A stretch of 64,000 nt of DNA, taken from the NCBI RefSeq assembly GCF_036543075.1, contig NZ_JAZHPF010000002.1, forward strand, positions 372,001 through 436,000. Reading direction: 5' to 3'. The translations under genes were made by a program, and so were the position numbers. This document shows, piece by piece, positions 34,479-43,378 of this stretch; position 1 is the stretch's first letter, and every line of letters starts with the position of its first letter. The notes below the pieces were generated by a model. The model did not search any database, was not told the origin of the DNA, and saw only the letters and a program-made list of their open reading frames with translations. The stretch comes from Deinococcus sp. YIM 134068. Lineage in GTDB: Bacteria; Deinococcota; Deinococci; Deinococcales; Deinococcaceae.

Positions 34479-34484
34479 AGGCTA
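34479..34484 (-). promoter_or_regulatory. -10 box of a leaderless promoter (APH-like gene)
   Basis: On the minus strand TAGCCT is followed by TCGGGC and then the ATG at 34472. Confidence 0.5.
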
Positions 34485-34558
34485 CGGCCCGGCCTGACCC
34501 CGTGAGATGGGCCAGATGGCGGAGTGAAGACGGCTCCCCCTCTCACGTCGCCTCCGCC

Positions 34559-34774
34559 TCACGTCGTCTCGGACCGTTCTGTGGCCGGGACGGCGGCGGC
34601 CCGCTCGAACAGACCGCACACGCCGCTGCGGTCGCCGTGGCTGTATTCGAGCAGGGCCACGGGCGTCAGGGTGCCGGGCTTGAGGCCCTCGGCCCGCAGG
34701 TCAGCGGCGGTAGCGAGACCCTCGGGAATCACGTTGGAATATTTGGGCATCTTGCTGGAGGAAGGCTTGGGCAT
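34559..34774 (-). CDS. Small protein of unknown function
   Basis: A 71-residue protein, not recognised. It has a basic start (MPKPSSSKMPKYS) and a compact mixed region (VIPEGLATAADLRAEGLKPG, then LTPVALLEYSHGDRSGVCG). The text ADLRAEGLKPG-x-PVALLEY is protein-like rather than a shadow, and no competing frame is credible. The ATG at 34774 is chosen; an in-frame start at 34885 is possible. A TATCCT box with a weak TCGACC -35 lies about 70 bases upstream. Confidence 0.55.
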   Translation of the reverse strand: MPKPSSSKMPKYSNVIPEGLATAADLRAEGLKPGTLTPVALLEYSHGDRSGVCGLFERAAAVPATERSETT

Positions 34775-35088
34775 GGCTGCTTTCTGGGTCCGCCCCGGCG
34801 GTTGGGAGAGGAAAGAGGGTGATGGCGACCGGACTTCGCGGCGTGAAGGATAGCGGCCCACGCGCGTCCGGTCGAGGCCGGACATCCTGCCAGAGCGGGC
34901 AGGACGGCAGGGTGAACGTTCACTCTAGGCCGTGGGCCGGAAGGTTGCCAGTGACCAGTCACCAGTCGCCGGAACTCCATCGGCAGGCCCTGCCCTCCCA
35001 TCCCTCATCACCCATCACTCCCCTTCCCCCAATAAGCTGCCGGGGCCAGCCCATCCACTGACCCCGGCGGCGCGGACCCGGTGGGCCG
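34775..35088. other. 314-base intergenic region with a 12-base palindrome
   Basis: There is no gene. GTGAACGTTCAC at 34912-34923 is a perfect palindrome of the TetR-operator kind, about 140 bases upstream of the small minus-strand gene. A TCGACC-17-TATCCT promoter candidate lies between. CCAGTGACCAGTCACCAGTC (about 34949-34968) is a short mosaic repeat. The terminator of the surface-protein cluster is at 35039-35068. Confidence 0.5.
35039..35068 (-). terminator. Terminator of the surface-protein cluster
   Basis: GCCGGGGCCAG (35039-35049) pairs with CTGACCCCGGC (35058-35068) over 11 bases with one wobble and an eight-base loop, 20 bases past the stop at 35089. AGCTTATT follows on the minus strand. 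Confidence 0.7.
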
Positions 35089-36717
35089 CTACGGCACCTG
35101 TGCCCGGAAGCAGGCCTCCACGGTGGTCCCGGCGGTGAAGGGGAGGAGGTTGACGCTCAGGAGGCGGGTGCCGGAGGTGTAGGTCGCCGCGTCGCTGTCG
35201 CTGGCGAGGGTGGCGTAGGTGTACGTCGTGCCGCCGTCGCGGGTGAGGCGCACGCCCTGGCCCGTTCCGTAACCGTTCGTCACGATGGCGAGGGGCGTGG
35301 GGAGGGTGTCGCGGAGGGTGGCGACCGTGGCGGGGGCGTAGCCGACTCCCTGGTGGGTGGCGGTCAGGCAGTATTCGACCGTCTCGCCCGGTCTGGCGTT
35401 CACGGCGGTGGTGTTCAGCGTGCCGCCCTGGGTGACGTTGCGCTGGCGCTTGACGAGTGTGCCGGTGGTGGCGGCGTTGACCGTGAGGGTAGCCGTAGCG
35501 TTCGCCGGGGGTGTGCCCGCCGTGGTGACGATACCGCTCGCGGTGATGACGTTCGGCTTCAGACCGTTGGTGGTGCCCGTCACGCTGACCGTGGCGGTGC
35601 AGCCTCCGGGTGGGATACGCAGGGCTTTGGGCAGGGTGATGGTGCTCGAACCCGCCGCCGCCGTGACGGTCGCCGCCGTGCCGTCCGCCAGCACGCAGGT
35701 GGTGCTGGCGTTCGGGGTGGTCGCCACCGTGACCCCGGTCGGGAGGTTGTCCGTGATGACCGTCTCCGTGTAGTAGCTGCTGGGGTTGGGGTTACCGACC
35801 GTGATCGTCAGGGTCGTCGTGCCCCCCACCCGGATGGGCGAGGTGCCGAAGGCCTTGCTGATGGTCGGTTTATCGGGCAGAACTGAGCAGTCGGAGATGT
35901 CGCCGTAGCTGTAGGTGGTCGTCGAACGCTGGGTCACGAGGCCCGCTGAGTCCATCGTTCCCACCGCGCTCGCCAACGTCACGTAGGTCTGACCGTCCAC
36001 CGGGTTGATCGTGAGGCCGTTGATCGCGCTGCGTACGAAGAGTGTTCCGGCAGTGCCGTTGCTCATGCGCACCGCACTCTGTCCCGTGACGTTGTTGCCG
36101 CTGGCAGTCGTGGGCGGCGCGCCCAGATCGACGTAGAACACCGTCGTGGTCGTGGTGCCGCCCGTGGTGTACGTGCCGTTGAGAATGGCGTTGAGTCGGC
36201 CCGTGGTGTTGTTGTACACCAGGTCCCCGGAGGTGGTGGCGTCCTTCGTCAAGGCCCGTCCCCCCGTGTCGCTGGCCGGGAGGTTGATCGTGTAGGTGGC
36301 CTCCACCGCGCCCGTCGTCTTGTTCACCCGCGAGAGCGTGTAGTCCTGCTGCATCAGCCACAGGGTGCCGCTGTTGTCGAAGGTCGCGCCGACGTTGGCC
36401 GTTGCAGAGAGAGTGCCGCTGCCCGTGGCGGCGGTAGTAGCCCGCGTATCCGGGTCGAAGTTGTACAGCGTCCGGTTGGTGCGGTTCGCGTAGTACAGGT
36501 TGCCCGTCAGCGGATCGAGCGCCGCCCCGTTCAGCACGTCCGTCCCGGTGTTGGTGATCACGTCGGTCAGCGAGTAGTCCGAGGCGTTGATGTAGTGGAT
36601 GCGGCTGGTGGTGCCCGTGTTGGTCACGGCGTAGAGCGCGGTGCAGCCGCTCACCGCCAGCCCTCCCCCCGACGCGCACGCGGCCAGCGCCAGCAGCCTT
36701 GAAAATATCCGCTTCAT
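35089..36717 (-). CDS. Lipoprotein with DUF11-type repeats, last gene of the surface cluster
   Basis: A 542-residue exported protein. The N-terminus ends in a lipobox (LAVSGC, Cys25), so it is probably a lipoprotein. Residues 30-280 look like a beta-propeller or NHL-like region (LDPLTGNLYYANRTNRTLYNF, TFDNSGTLWLMQQ). Residues 285-540 hold two DUF11-like beta-sandwich repeats (ITVGNPNPSSYYTETVITDN, GETVEYCLTATHQG). It is very Thr-rich. Its ATG overlaps the stop of the barrel protein upstream (ATGA), so the two are coupled. It has no enzymatic motif; a surface or adhesive role is inferred. Confidence 0.82.
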   Translation of the reverse strand: MKRIFSRLLALAACASGGGLAVSGCTALYAVTNTGTTSRIHYINASDYSLTDVITNTGTDVLNGAALDPLTGNLYYANRTNRTLYNFDPDTRATTAATGSGTLSATANVGATFDNSGTLWLMQQDYTLSRVNKTTGAVEATYTINLPASDTGGRALTKDATTSGDLVYNNTTGRLNAILNGTYTTGGTTTTTVFYVDLGAPPTTASGNNVTGQSAVRMSNGTAGTLFVRSAINGLTINPVDGQTYVTLASAVGTMDSAGLVTQRSTTTYSYGDISDCSVLPDKPTISKAFGTSPIRVGGTTTLTITVGNPNPSSYYTETVITDNLPTGVTVATTPNASTTCVLADGTAATVTAAAGSSTITLPKALRIPPGGCTATVSVTGTTNGLKPNVITASGIVTTAGTPPANATATLTVNAATTGTLVKRQRNVTQGGTLNTTAVNARPGETVEYCLTATHQGVGYAPATVATLRDTLPTPLAIVTNGYGTGQGVRLTRDGGTTYTYATLASDSDAATYTSGTRLLSVNLLPFTAGTTVEACFRAQVP

Positions 36718-39700
36718 CGGCGGCCTCCGGTGAGTTCGTCGAGCATGAATTCCAGTCGCAGGTACGCGCCGGACCTCGTGGGTTCGGCGGTGATCGGGGT
36801 AAAGCCGCCGAAGTTGTACCCGGCGGTCAGCGCGGCCTCGGGCAGCAGGCGGTAGGTGCCCTCCACCCCCAGGGCGTGCGCGCTCCGGCCCAGCCCCGGC
36901 TGGAACAGGCCCCGGTAGGCGGCTCCGACGGCGAACTGGTCATTGATCCAGTAGCGTGTGGCGAGGACCGCCTGGGCAGCGAATCCGTCCGCGTCGCCGG
37001 GCACCGCGCGCAGGGCGAGGGCCACCCGGTCCTGTGCCCGCACCCGGTCGCGGGTGGCCGCCGCCTCGGCGTTCAGCTCGGTGCCCGCGCCCGTGGTGGT
37101 CAGGGTCCCGGCGCGCAGTCGGGCGTAGGCCACGGCCTGCACCTCCTCGCCCCGGTAGGTGACGCCCGCGCCGTAGCGGTGGCCGCTCCCGTCCGCCCCG
37201 AAGACGCTCAGGCCGTCCGCCGTCACGCCCACGGGCCTTTCCCCCGCCCGGACGGTGTGGCTCACCGAGAAGCGCAGGGCACCCCCCAGCTCGGCCTCCC
37301 CCTCCGACGTGTCGCGGCTGAGGTCGGCCCCCAGCGTGGCGACGGTGGTCGTCGTGTTCGCCCGCAGGTCCACGCTGGCCTGTTGCCCGGTCGGTCCGGC
37401 CCCGACCTGCGCGCCGAGGTTGAGGCCGGGCCGCAGGGTCCACGTCGCCCCCACGCTCCCGCGCGCCTCGCCGTCCTCAGCGGCGACGGTGGGCAGGGCG
37501 TATTCGAGACTGGCGGTGTACGGCCCGCTGCGCCCGGTGAGGACGGCGGCGGTGCTCGCGGTGAACTCCCCGTCCGTGCGCCGCGCCGTGAAGCGCATCC
37601 CGGCGGCGAGTTCGGTGCCCGCGCGGGCCACCGGGGCGGGAAGCGGCAGGCGGCGCGTCACCGCCGCGCTGTACTGACCGTTGCCGGTGTCGAGGGCCTG
37701 CTGGGCGGCGAGCTGCGCCGTCCACGGCCCGCTGCTCAGCCGGGCACCCGCGCTGATGCCGGTCCCGGCGAGCGTGCCCGACCCCGTGAAGACGCCGAGG
37801 GCGTAGGCCTGCGCGTCGTTCGGGGTGTAGGTGGCGTCGAGTCCGGCGCGCCAGCCGCTCCCGCCCTCGTCCCGCAGGTAGCGCCCGGTGGCCGCGACGC
37901 CGAAGGTCTTCGTGATGGGGCGTGCGGCGACCACCAGGGCGCTCTGGCCGGGGGTGCCGGTGGCATCCACCCCGGCGTACTCCTCGTCCTCGTGCTGCGC
38001 GGAGGCGCTCCAGCGGGTGCCGAAGCTCACGCCGCCCGCCTCCAGCCGGGCGCGGGTGCCGCCCGCCGTGGCCGCGAGGAGGAGGTCGGCCCCCAGGACG
38101 TTCGGGCCGGTGGTGTCGCTCACCAGAACGCGGGTGCCCACCGTCACGTCCTCGCGTCCCCCGTGAAGGCCCACGCTCGCCTCCACGCGGGCCTCGCCCA
38201 CGCGCGACTCCCGCGTCACGGCGACGCCGACGGCGGGATCGATCTGTCCGTCCACGCCGGGACCACGCGCAATCAGCAAGACGGTCGTGTTCACGTCCGG
38301 CTGCGCGACCACGGCGCGCGGAAAGGTCACGACGCCCGCCTCGTCGGTCACGAAGTCGGCCCCGCGCACGAGTTCGGTCTCGGTCGTCACGCCGTCCACG
38401 GTCGTCCGCAGGAAGAGGCGGGCACGCTGCGGGTCGAGGTCCGCCGGGAGGCGGGAGACACGGGTGCCGTTGAGTTCCAGCGTCACCTCGCGGATGCTCC
38501 CGGCGTAGGGGGCCACATAGGCGGTCACGCGCAGATCGCCATTCGTGCGGACGTTCAGGGCGTCGCCGCCGTCCGCCCTGGCGAACACGGGGTCCTGCGC
38601 CGCGTTGCGGGCATAGGTCGCCGTGAAGCCGGGATGGTCGTACCGGGCCGCGACGAGGCCGTCGGCCTCCAGCACGCGCTTCTCCTCGCTCTGGTCGCCC
38701 AGCGAGGGGTAACGGGTGGCGGCGGGAGTGTCGGTGTGCGCGCCCGCGCTGTCCACGTTGACGGTGAGCTGGCCCGCGCCGAGGGGTGCTTCCAGCGTGC
38801 CGCGTGCCTCCATACTCGCCCCGCCGCCTTGTTGCCACGTCGCCGCGCCCGCCGCGATCACGGTGCGGCGCTGGTCGGCCTCCACCGTGATCGGCAGTTC
38901 GACCCGGTGCCCGTTGACATCGAGCGTCAGGCGGGTGTCGAGCGGGCTGCTCAGCGGCGAGAAGCTCACGCTGGCCTGCCCGTCCACCACCCGGAGCTGG
39001 TGGCCCGCCTGCGCGGGGTCGGCGTCGGGGGTGGCGAGGGTGAGACGCCCGGCGTCCTCCACCGTGACGAAGGGCAGCACCGTGCGCTCCCCGGCGGCGT
39101 CGCGGACCTCGACCGTGGCCGTGATCGGCGTGAAGCCGTCGGCGCGGGCCACCACGTCCCGCAACACGGCGGTGAAGGCCACGTCCGCCATCCGCACCTG
39201 CACGGCGTCGCGCACGCCCCCCGACTCGGCGGTGATGACGTTGGGGCCGGGGCGCAGCGGCACGCCCACGAACTCGCGGATCGTCTCGCCACGTGCGGAG
39301 TCGTCCGTGCGCCTGCCCACGCGCGTGTCCGGCACGACCTCACCGTTCACCCGCAGGGTCACGTCCGCCTCCAGCCCGGTGCGGACGGTGACGCCCACGC
39401 TGCCGCGCCCGCGCACGCCCGCGCCCTGGACTGGGCTGAGGATCAGGCCGTCCCGCACCGCCGCCGGGGCCTCCTGGGTGGGGAGCTTGCGGTAGGGCGC
39501 ATTCCCCTCCAGCGTCTCGGTCAGGCCGGTGTCGTACAGCACCGCCACGCCGGGCGTCAGTCCTCCCTGGGTCTGCGACGCGGGCACGTTCCCGCCCACC
39601 TCGAAGGAGAGGGTGACGGGCTGGCCGGGCAGCCCTGCGCCGGGCACGTTCCACTGCGCCAGTCCCTCCGGGCTGATAACCGGGTCGGGCGCGGCCTCGC

Positions 39701-39941
39701 CGTTCACGCGCGTGCTGCCGGGCACGACGGCCCCGCCGAGCGGCAGGGTCACGAGCGCCGAGGTGACACGTGGGGGGAGCGCGAGGGAGAGGGTCAGGCG
39801 TTGCGTCCGCGAGGTCTCGGCAGCGGGCGTTGCCACCGGGGCAACCTCGGCGGGCGTGGCCGTGGGTGCCGCGTCCTGCGCGCCCGCCCACCCGAGGGCG
39901 AGGAGCAGCGTGAGATGCAGGGGCGCGCGGGTCAGGGGCAC
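36714..39941 (-). CDS. Large outer-membrane protein: Ig-like repeats plus predicted C-terminal beta-barrel
   Basis: A 1075-residue exported protein. Signal peptide: PLTRAPLHLTLLLALGWAGA, cut near AGA-QDA. Residues 40-500 contain Ig-like or DUF11-like modules (VTLRVNGEVVPDTRVG, RLTLDVNGHRVELPITVEAD). From about 520 to the end the sequence alternates short amphipathic strands with turns, as in a barrel, and closes with ALTAGYNFGGF and GAYLRLEFMLDE. The GTG at 39941 has GGAGGA upstream and overlaps the previous gene by ten bases; the open frame beyond 39941 is a shadow. It is a plausible outer-membrane anchor or exporter for the neighbouring proteins. The barrel is inferred from pattern only. 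Confidence 0.8.
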   Translation of the reverse strand: MPLTRAPLHLTLLLALGWAGAQDAAPTATPAEVAPVATPAAETSRTQRLTLSLALPPRVTSALVTLPLGGAVVPGSTRVNGEAAPDPVISPEGLAQWNVPGAGLPGQPVTLSFEVGGNVPASQTQGGLTPGVAVLYDTGLTETLEGNAPYRKLPTQEAPAAVRDGLILSPVQGAGVRGRGSVGVTVRTGLEADVTLRVNGEVVPDTRVGRRTDDSARGETIREFVGVPLRPGPNVITAESGGVRDAVQVRMADVAFTAVLRDVVARADGFTPITATVEVRDAAGERTVLPFVTVEDAGRLTLATPDADPAQAGHQLRVVDGQASVSFSPLSSPLDTRLTLDVNGHRVELPITVEADQRRTVIAAGAATWQQGGGASMEARGTLEAPLGAGQLTVNVDSAGAHTDTPAATRYPSLGDQSEEKRVLEADGLVAARYDHPGFTATYARNAAQDPVFARADGGDALNVRTNGDLRVTAYVAPYAGSIREVTLELNGTRVSRLPADLDPQRARLFLRTTVDGVTTETELVRGADFVTDEAGVVTFPRAVVAQPDVNTTVLLIARGPGVDGQIDPAVGVAVTRESRVGEARVEASVGLHGGREDVTVGTRVLVSDTTGPNVLGADLLLAATAGGTRARLEAGGVSFGTRWSASAQHEDEEYAGVDATGTPGQSALVVAARPITKTFGVAATGRYLRDEGGSGWRAGLDATYTPNDAQAYALGVFTGSGTLAGTGISAGARLSSGPWTAQLAAQQALDTGNGQYSAAVTRRLPLPAPVARAGTELAAGMRFTARRTDGEFTASTAAVLTGRSGPYTASLEYALPTVAAEDGEARGSVGATWTLRPGLNLGAQVGAGPTGQQASVDLRANTTTTVATLGADLSRDTSEGEAELGGALRFSVSHTVRAGERPVGVTADGLSVFGADGSGHRYGAGVTYRGEEVQAVAYARLRAGTLTTTGAGTELNAEAAATRDRVRAQDRVALALRAVPGDADGFAAQAVLATRYWINDQFAVGAAYRGLFQPGLGRSAHALGVEGTYRLLPEAALTAGYNFGGFTPITAEPTRSGAYLRLEFMLDELTGGRR

Positions 39942-41761
39942 GGGACTTCCTCCACGGGGGGCAGGGCGAGCGGACGGCGGGTGGCCGCCGGGTGGGGGCT
40001 GGGGAGGGGAGTGGGAACGAGGGCACCGGCGGGCAGGCGGACGAGACGCCCGGCGAGGGTGACGCAGGTCTCCCCCTCCGCGCGGCTCACCACGTCCCAC
40101 CCGGCGTCGGCGGCGCGGGGCGTGAAGGTGTGGGTGCTTGCGGGGAGGCGAACCTCGCTCGACGCGCTGAGGCCCAGCCGGTTGGGTTGCAGCGGGAAGT
40201 CGAGCACCGTGAGGGCCACGACCTGCGGGGTGGCGCTGCCGGGCGCGGCGAACTGCGGGGCCGCCCTGGGAGGCGCGGGCACGTACGGCACGCTGCGCGG
40301 GTCGAGCCGCACGCCGTTCAGGCCGCCCACCACGTTCTTGAAGGAGTACAGCCCGGCGGCGTCCGTCAGCGCCTCGCGGCCCCCGGCGAGCAGCACGCGG
40401 GCGCGGGGTACGGGGCGGTCGGTGCCGCCCGTGTAGTCGGCGTCGCCGTCCACGTCCACGAAGACGCGGCCCACGAGGTCGTTGCCGCTGCCCGCCAGCG
40501 TCCGGCGCAGGGCGACCCGTGCGCTGGCGACGTTGCTCTTCACGTCGGCGACCACCGTGCCCTGCCGCCCGCGCGCCCGCGCCTCCACGGTGTTGTTCAC
40601 GGGCGTGCCGTCGCTGACGAGGGGCAGCCGCGCGTCGTAGGTGATCGTGGCCGTGGCGCGCGGTGCGAGCGTCCCGACGGGCACCGTGAGCACGCCGCCC
40701 GCGAGGGTGGCCGTCACGGGCGTGCCGTTCACGCGCACGGTTCCGGTCAACACCTCCAGCCGGGAGTCGGGCGTGTCCTGCACGACGGTCCCTTGCAGGG
40801 TGGTCTCGGCGGGGTTGACGACGGTGACGGTGTAGGTCACGACGCCGCCGGGGTCCACCACCGCCGCGCTCACCGCCTTGCTCACGAGGAGGCGCGAGGA
40901 GAACACCCGCACGAGCGCGGGGGGCGTGGAGGTATCGCTCCCGCCCTCGCCCGTGGCGGTGGCGACGTTGGCGACCTCGGTATCGTCCCCGACCCCGGCC
41001 CGCACCCGTGCCACGAGGGTGTAGACGCGGCGCTCGCCGGGCGCGAGGGTTGTCTCCCACGCCACGCGGGTCGAGCCGCCGTCCAGCGCGGTCGCGCCCA
41101 CCCCGGTCGCGCCCTCCACCGCGACGAACTCCAGCGCGGGGCTGAGGACATCCTCGATCCGCACGTCCGGCATCGTCACGCGCTCGGGGTTGACCACCGT
41201 GACCGTGTAGCGCACCAGCCCGCCCACCTCGGCGGTCGTGTCCCCCTCCACCACCTTGCTGATCTCGGGGGCACCGATGCTCGCCGTCACGGTCAGGGCG
41301 GCGCTGAGGTCGCCCTCGCAGCCCGTGACGAGCGTGGTGCCCCAGACGCCGGGGCGCAGGGGCGTGGCGCTGACCAGCAGCGTGACCGACCCGTCGGGCG
41401 CGAGGGTGACGGACGAGGTGGGGGCCTCGTCGGGCAGGCCGTTGCCGTTCGTGTCGGCCACCACCGTGAAGGTGGGTGCCCCGTTCCCCGGCTGGGTCAG
41501 CCCCACCGGGAAGGTGGCGGTGGCATTGCCGGTGTTCGTGAGGACGTAGGGGGCGGTGACGCCCTCGCCCACGCGCACGGCGCGCCCAGTCCGCTCGGGG
41601 GTCAGGCTCGCCGCGCAGACGGGGAGGACGGTGACGCTGACCCGGCTCTCAATGCGGCCCGACTCGTCCTCGTAGACGCCGATATTCTCGATGACGCTCC
41701 CCGCCGGGGTGCCGGCAGAGAGGAGCAGGGGCGTGAGAAGCAGGGGGGTCAGACGTTTCAT
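39932..41761 (-). CDS. Exported DUF11-repeat protein with SdrD-B-like domain
   Basis: A 609-residue exported protein with a short signal peptide (MKRLTPLLLTPLLLSAGTPA). Three to four DUF11-like beta-sandwich repeats follow (VRYTVTVVNPERVTMPDVRI, VVTYTVTVVNPAETTLQGTV). An SdrD-B-like module lies near residues 455-515 (GRVFVDVDGDADYTGGTDRP). The C-terminal 100 residues are Pro-rich. The next gene starts inside its last codons. Similar proteins occur in cell-surface assemblies. There is no LPxTG and no SLH domain. Confidence 0.8.
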   Translation of the reverse strand: MKRLTPLLLTPLLLSAGTPAGSVIENIGVYEDESGRIESRVSVTVLPVCAASLTPERTGRAVRVGEGVTAPYVLTNTGNATATFPVGLTQPGNGAPTFTVVADTNGNGLPDEAPTSSVTLAPDGSVTLLVSATPLRPGVWGTTLVTGCEGDLSAALTVTASIGAPEISKVVEGDTTAEVGGLVRYTVTVVNPERVTMPDVRIEDVLSPALEFVAVEGATGVGATALDGGSTRVAWETTLAPGERRVYTLVARVRAGVGDDTEVANVATATGEGGSDTSTPPALVRVFSSRLLVSKAVSAAVVDPGGVVTYTVTVVNPAETTLQGTVVQDTPDSRLEVLTGTVRVNGTPVTATLAGGVLTVPVGTLAPRATATITYDARLPLVSDGTPVNNTVEARARGRQGTVVADVKSNVASARVALRRTLAGSGNDLVGRVFVDVDGDADYTGGTDRPVPRARVLLAGGREALTDAAGLYSFKNVVGGLNGVRLDPRSVPYVPAPPRAAPQFAAPGSATPQVVALTVLDFPLQPNRLGLSASSEVRLPASTHTFTPRAADAGWDVVSRAEGETCVTLAGRLVRLPAGALVPTPLPSPHPAATRRPLALPPVEEVPCP

Positions 41762-41831
41762 GGCTCTCCGTCGTGGAACGGGGCAGGGGGCGGATGACCG
41801 CGACCCTGCCCGCATGGGGGGAAAGAGACGC

Positions 41832-43271
41832 TTAGTTGCTGTTGCCGCTGTTGCGGACCTGCACCGTGATGACCAGGCGCAGGGTCTGGCCGGGCGCGAG
41901 GCTGTCGCCCGCATCCACGACGTTGTTGTTGTTGCTGTCCAGGCCGACGTACACGAAGGGGCCGGAGGTGGCGGTCGTGCTCGTCGCCAGCGCGGTGGGG
42001 TTCGCGGCGAACCAGTTGGTGCGGTCGTTGCTGTACGCGATCCCAGCGCCCGTCTGGGTGCTGCTGCCCGTGACGCTCTCGAAGACCGTGTTGGCGGGCA
42101 CGTAGTCGCGCAGGGTCGGGAAGCGCAGCGCCGAGCCGCCCGTGTTCGTGACGGTCACGGTGTAGCGGACGAAATCGCCGGGCTTGGCGGTCGTGGTGTT
42201 CAGGGTGGGGTTGGCGCAGTTCTGGTCCGCGCCGCAGTTGTCGGCGGTCTTGCTGACGCTGGCGATGCCCCGGTTCACGGTCACGGTGTCGGTGTCGCTG
42301 ACGGCCTGGGCGGACTCCACACGGTTGTCGAAGCCCGTGGCGTCGACGGCGTTGGAGTACACGCTCAGGACGTTGGTGAACGTCTCGCCGTTGTCGGCGC
42401 TCGCCGCACCCGTGTAGCTCACGACGATGGTGTACGTCTCCCCGGCGGGAAGGTCGCCCGCGTTCCGCAGCGCCGTCTCGAGGTTGGCATTGCTGACCTG
42501 AGCACCCGTGGAGCTGTTCGTGACGGTGTAGGAGATGCCGCCGCTCGCCACGCCCGCGTCGGTCAGGGTGGCGGTCGCCTCCAGGGTGCTGGCGACGATG
42601 GTCGCGTTGCCCGTGTTCGTCAGGGTGTGGCTCGCCGTGACGGTGCCCGTCGGGGTGGTGGTGACGCTGTTGTCGCTGTCGAGCGTGAAGTTCACGATGC
42701 TCGTCGCGGTGATCAGGCCGACGTTATCGTCGTCCTTCTGGGTGGTGTCGCCCTGGCTCGTCGCCGTGAGGTTGACGTAGGTCTCCTGGTTGCCGGGGGC
42801 GTTGGCGGGTTCGGTGTAGCGCACGAGGACCTTCCGGGTCTCGTCGGCGGCCATGTTCGGCAGGCTGGTCACGATGGGTTCGGTCCCGTCAAAGCTGCCG
42901 TTGCCTTCGTCCAGGTAGATCGTGGCGGTGAGCGGCTGGCCCGTCTGCCCGTCGGTCACGGTCAGGGTCAGGTCCAGCGTGTCGGTGGCGTTGCCGTTGT
43001 TCGTCACGTCGTACACCAGCGTGGCGGTCTGGCCGGGGAGCGCGGTCTGGACCTGGCCGGGGTTTTGCACCGTGCCGTTCTGGGGGATGGTGGGGTGGTA
43101 CACGGCGCTGACGGTGATGACGACCGGGGTGGTCGGCGTGTTCGTGGGAGTGCCCGTCTCGTCGGTGTACTCGAACAGACCGGTGTTGGAGATCGTGGTG
43201 CCCGCCGGGGCACCGACGGCGAGGGCACTGGAGGCGGCGGCGAGCAGGGCGGTGATGAGCAGCTTCTTCAT
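41832..43271 (-). CDS. Exported Thr-rich DUF11-type protein
   Basis: A 479-residue protein with signal peptide MKKLLITALLAAASSALAVG. About four beta-sandwich repeats carry the pattern LTNTGNAT / VTNTGGSAL / VTNNGNATDTLDL. The composition is strongly Thr/Asn/Val with few charged residues, as in surface filaments and S-layer-associated proteins. A possible disulfide lies in NCGADQNCANP. It resembles the next gene upstream (43379-44896) in domain order, which suggests duplication. The ATG at 43271 has GGGAG before it. Confidence 0.8.
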   Translation of the reverse strand: MKKLLITALLAAASSALAVGAPAGTTISNTGLFEYTDETGTPTNTPTTPVVITVSAVYHPTIPQNGTVQNPGQVQTALPGQTATLVYDVTNNGNATDTLDLTLTVTDGQTGQPLTATIYLDEGNGSFDGTEPIVTSLPNMAADETRKVLVRYTEPANAPGNQETYVNLTATSQGDTTQKDDDNVGLITATSIVNFTLDSDNSVTTTPTGTVTASHTLTNTGNATIVASTLEATATLTDAGVASGGISYTVTNSSTGAQVSNANLETALRNAGDLPAGETYTIVVSYTGAASADNGETFTNVLSVYSNAVDATGFDNRVESAQAVSDTDTVTVNRGIASVSKTADNCGADQNCANPTLNTTTAKPGDFVRYTVTVTNTGGSALRFPTLRDYVPANTVFESVTGSSTQTGAGIAYSNDRTNWFAANPTALATSTTATSGPFVYVGLDSNNNNVVDAGDSLAPGQTLRLVITVQVRNSGNSN

Positions 43272-43378
43272 GGAGTCTCCCAGGGGGGCGGTGAGGGGGC
43301 GGGGGGTGATTAAGCCGGACTTAAGGTAGTGGGGGCGGACTTACAGGCGACTTACAGGCCGCCCCCGGGCGAGGTGGT

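Noticed and set aside
36699..40436. 1245-residue plus-strand frame opposite the surface cluster
   Set aside because: Low-complexity Gly/Arg/His composition; the minus-strand genes have signal peptides and coupled starts.
39942..41060. N-terminal extension of the 1075-residue barrel protein
   Set aside because: It is Arg/Gly/His-rich, antiphase to the upstream DUF11 gene, and a GTG with signal peptide and ribosome site lies at 39941.
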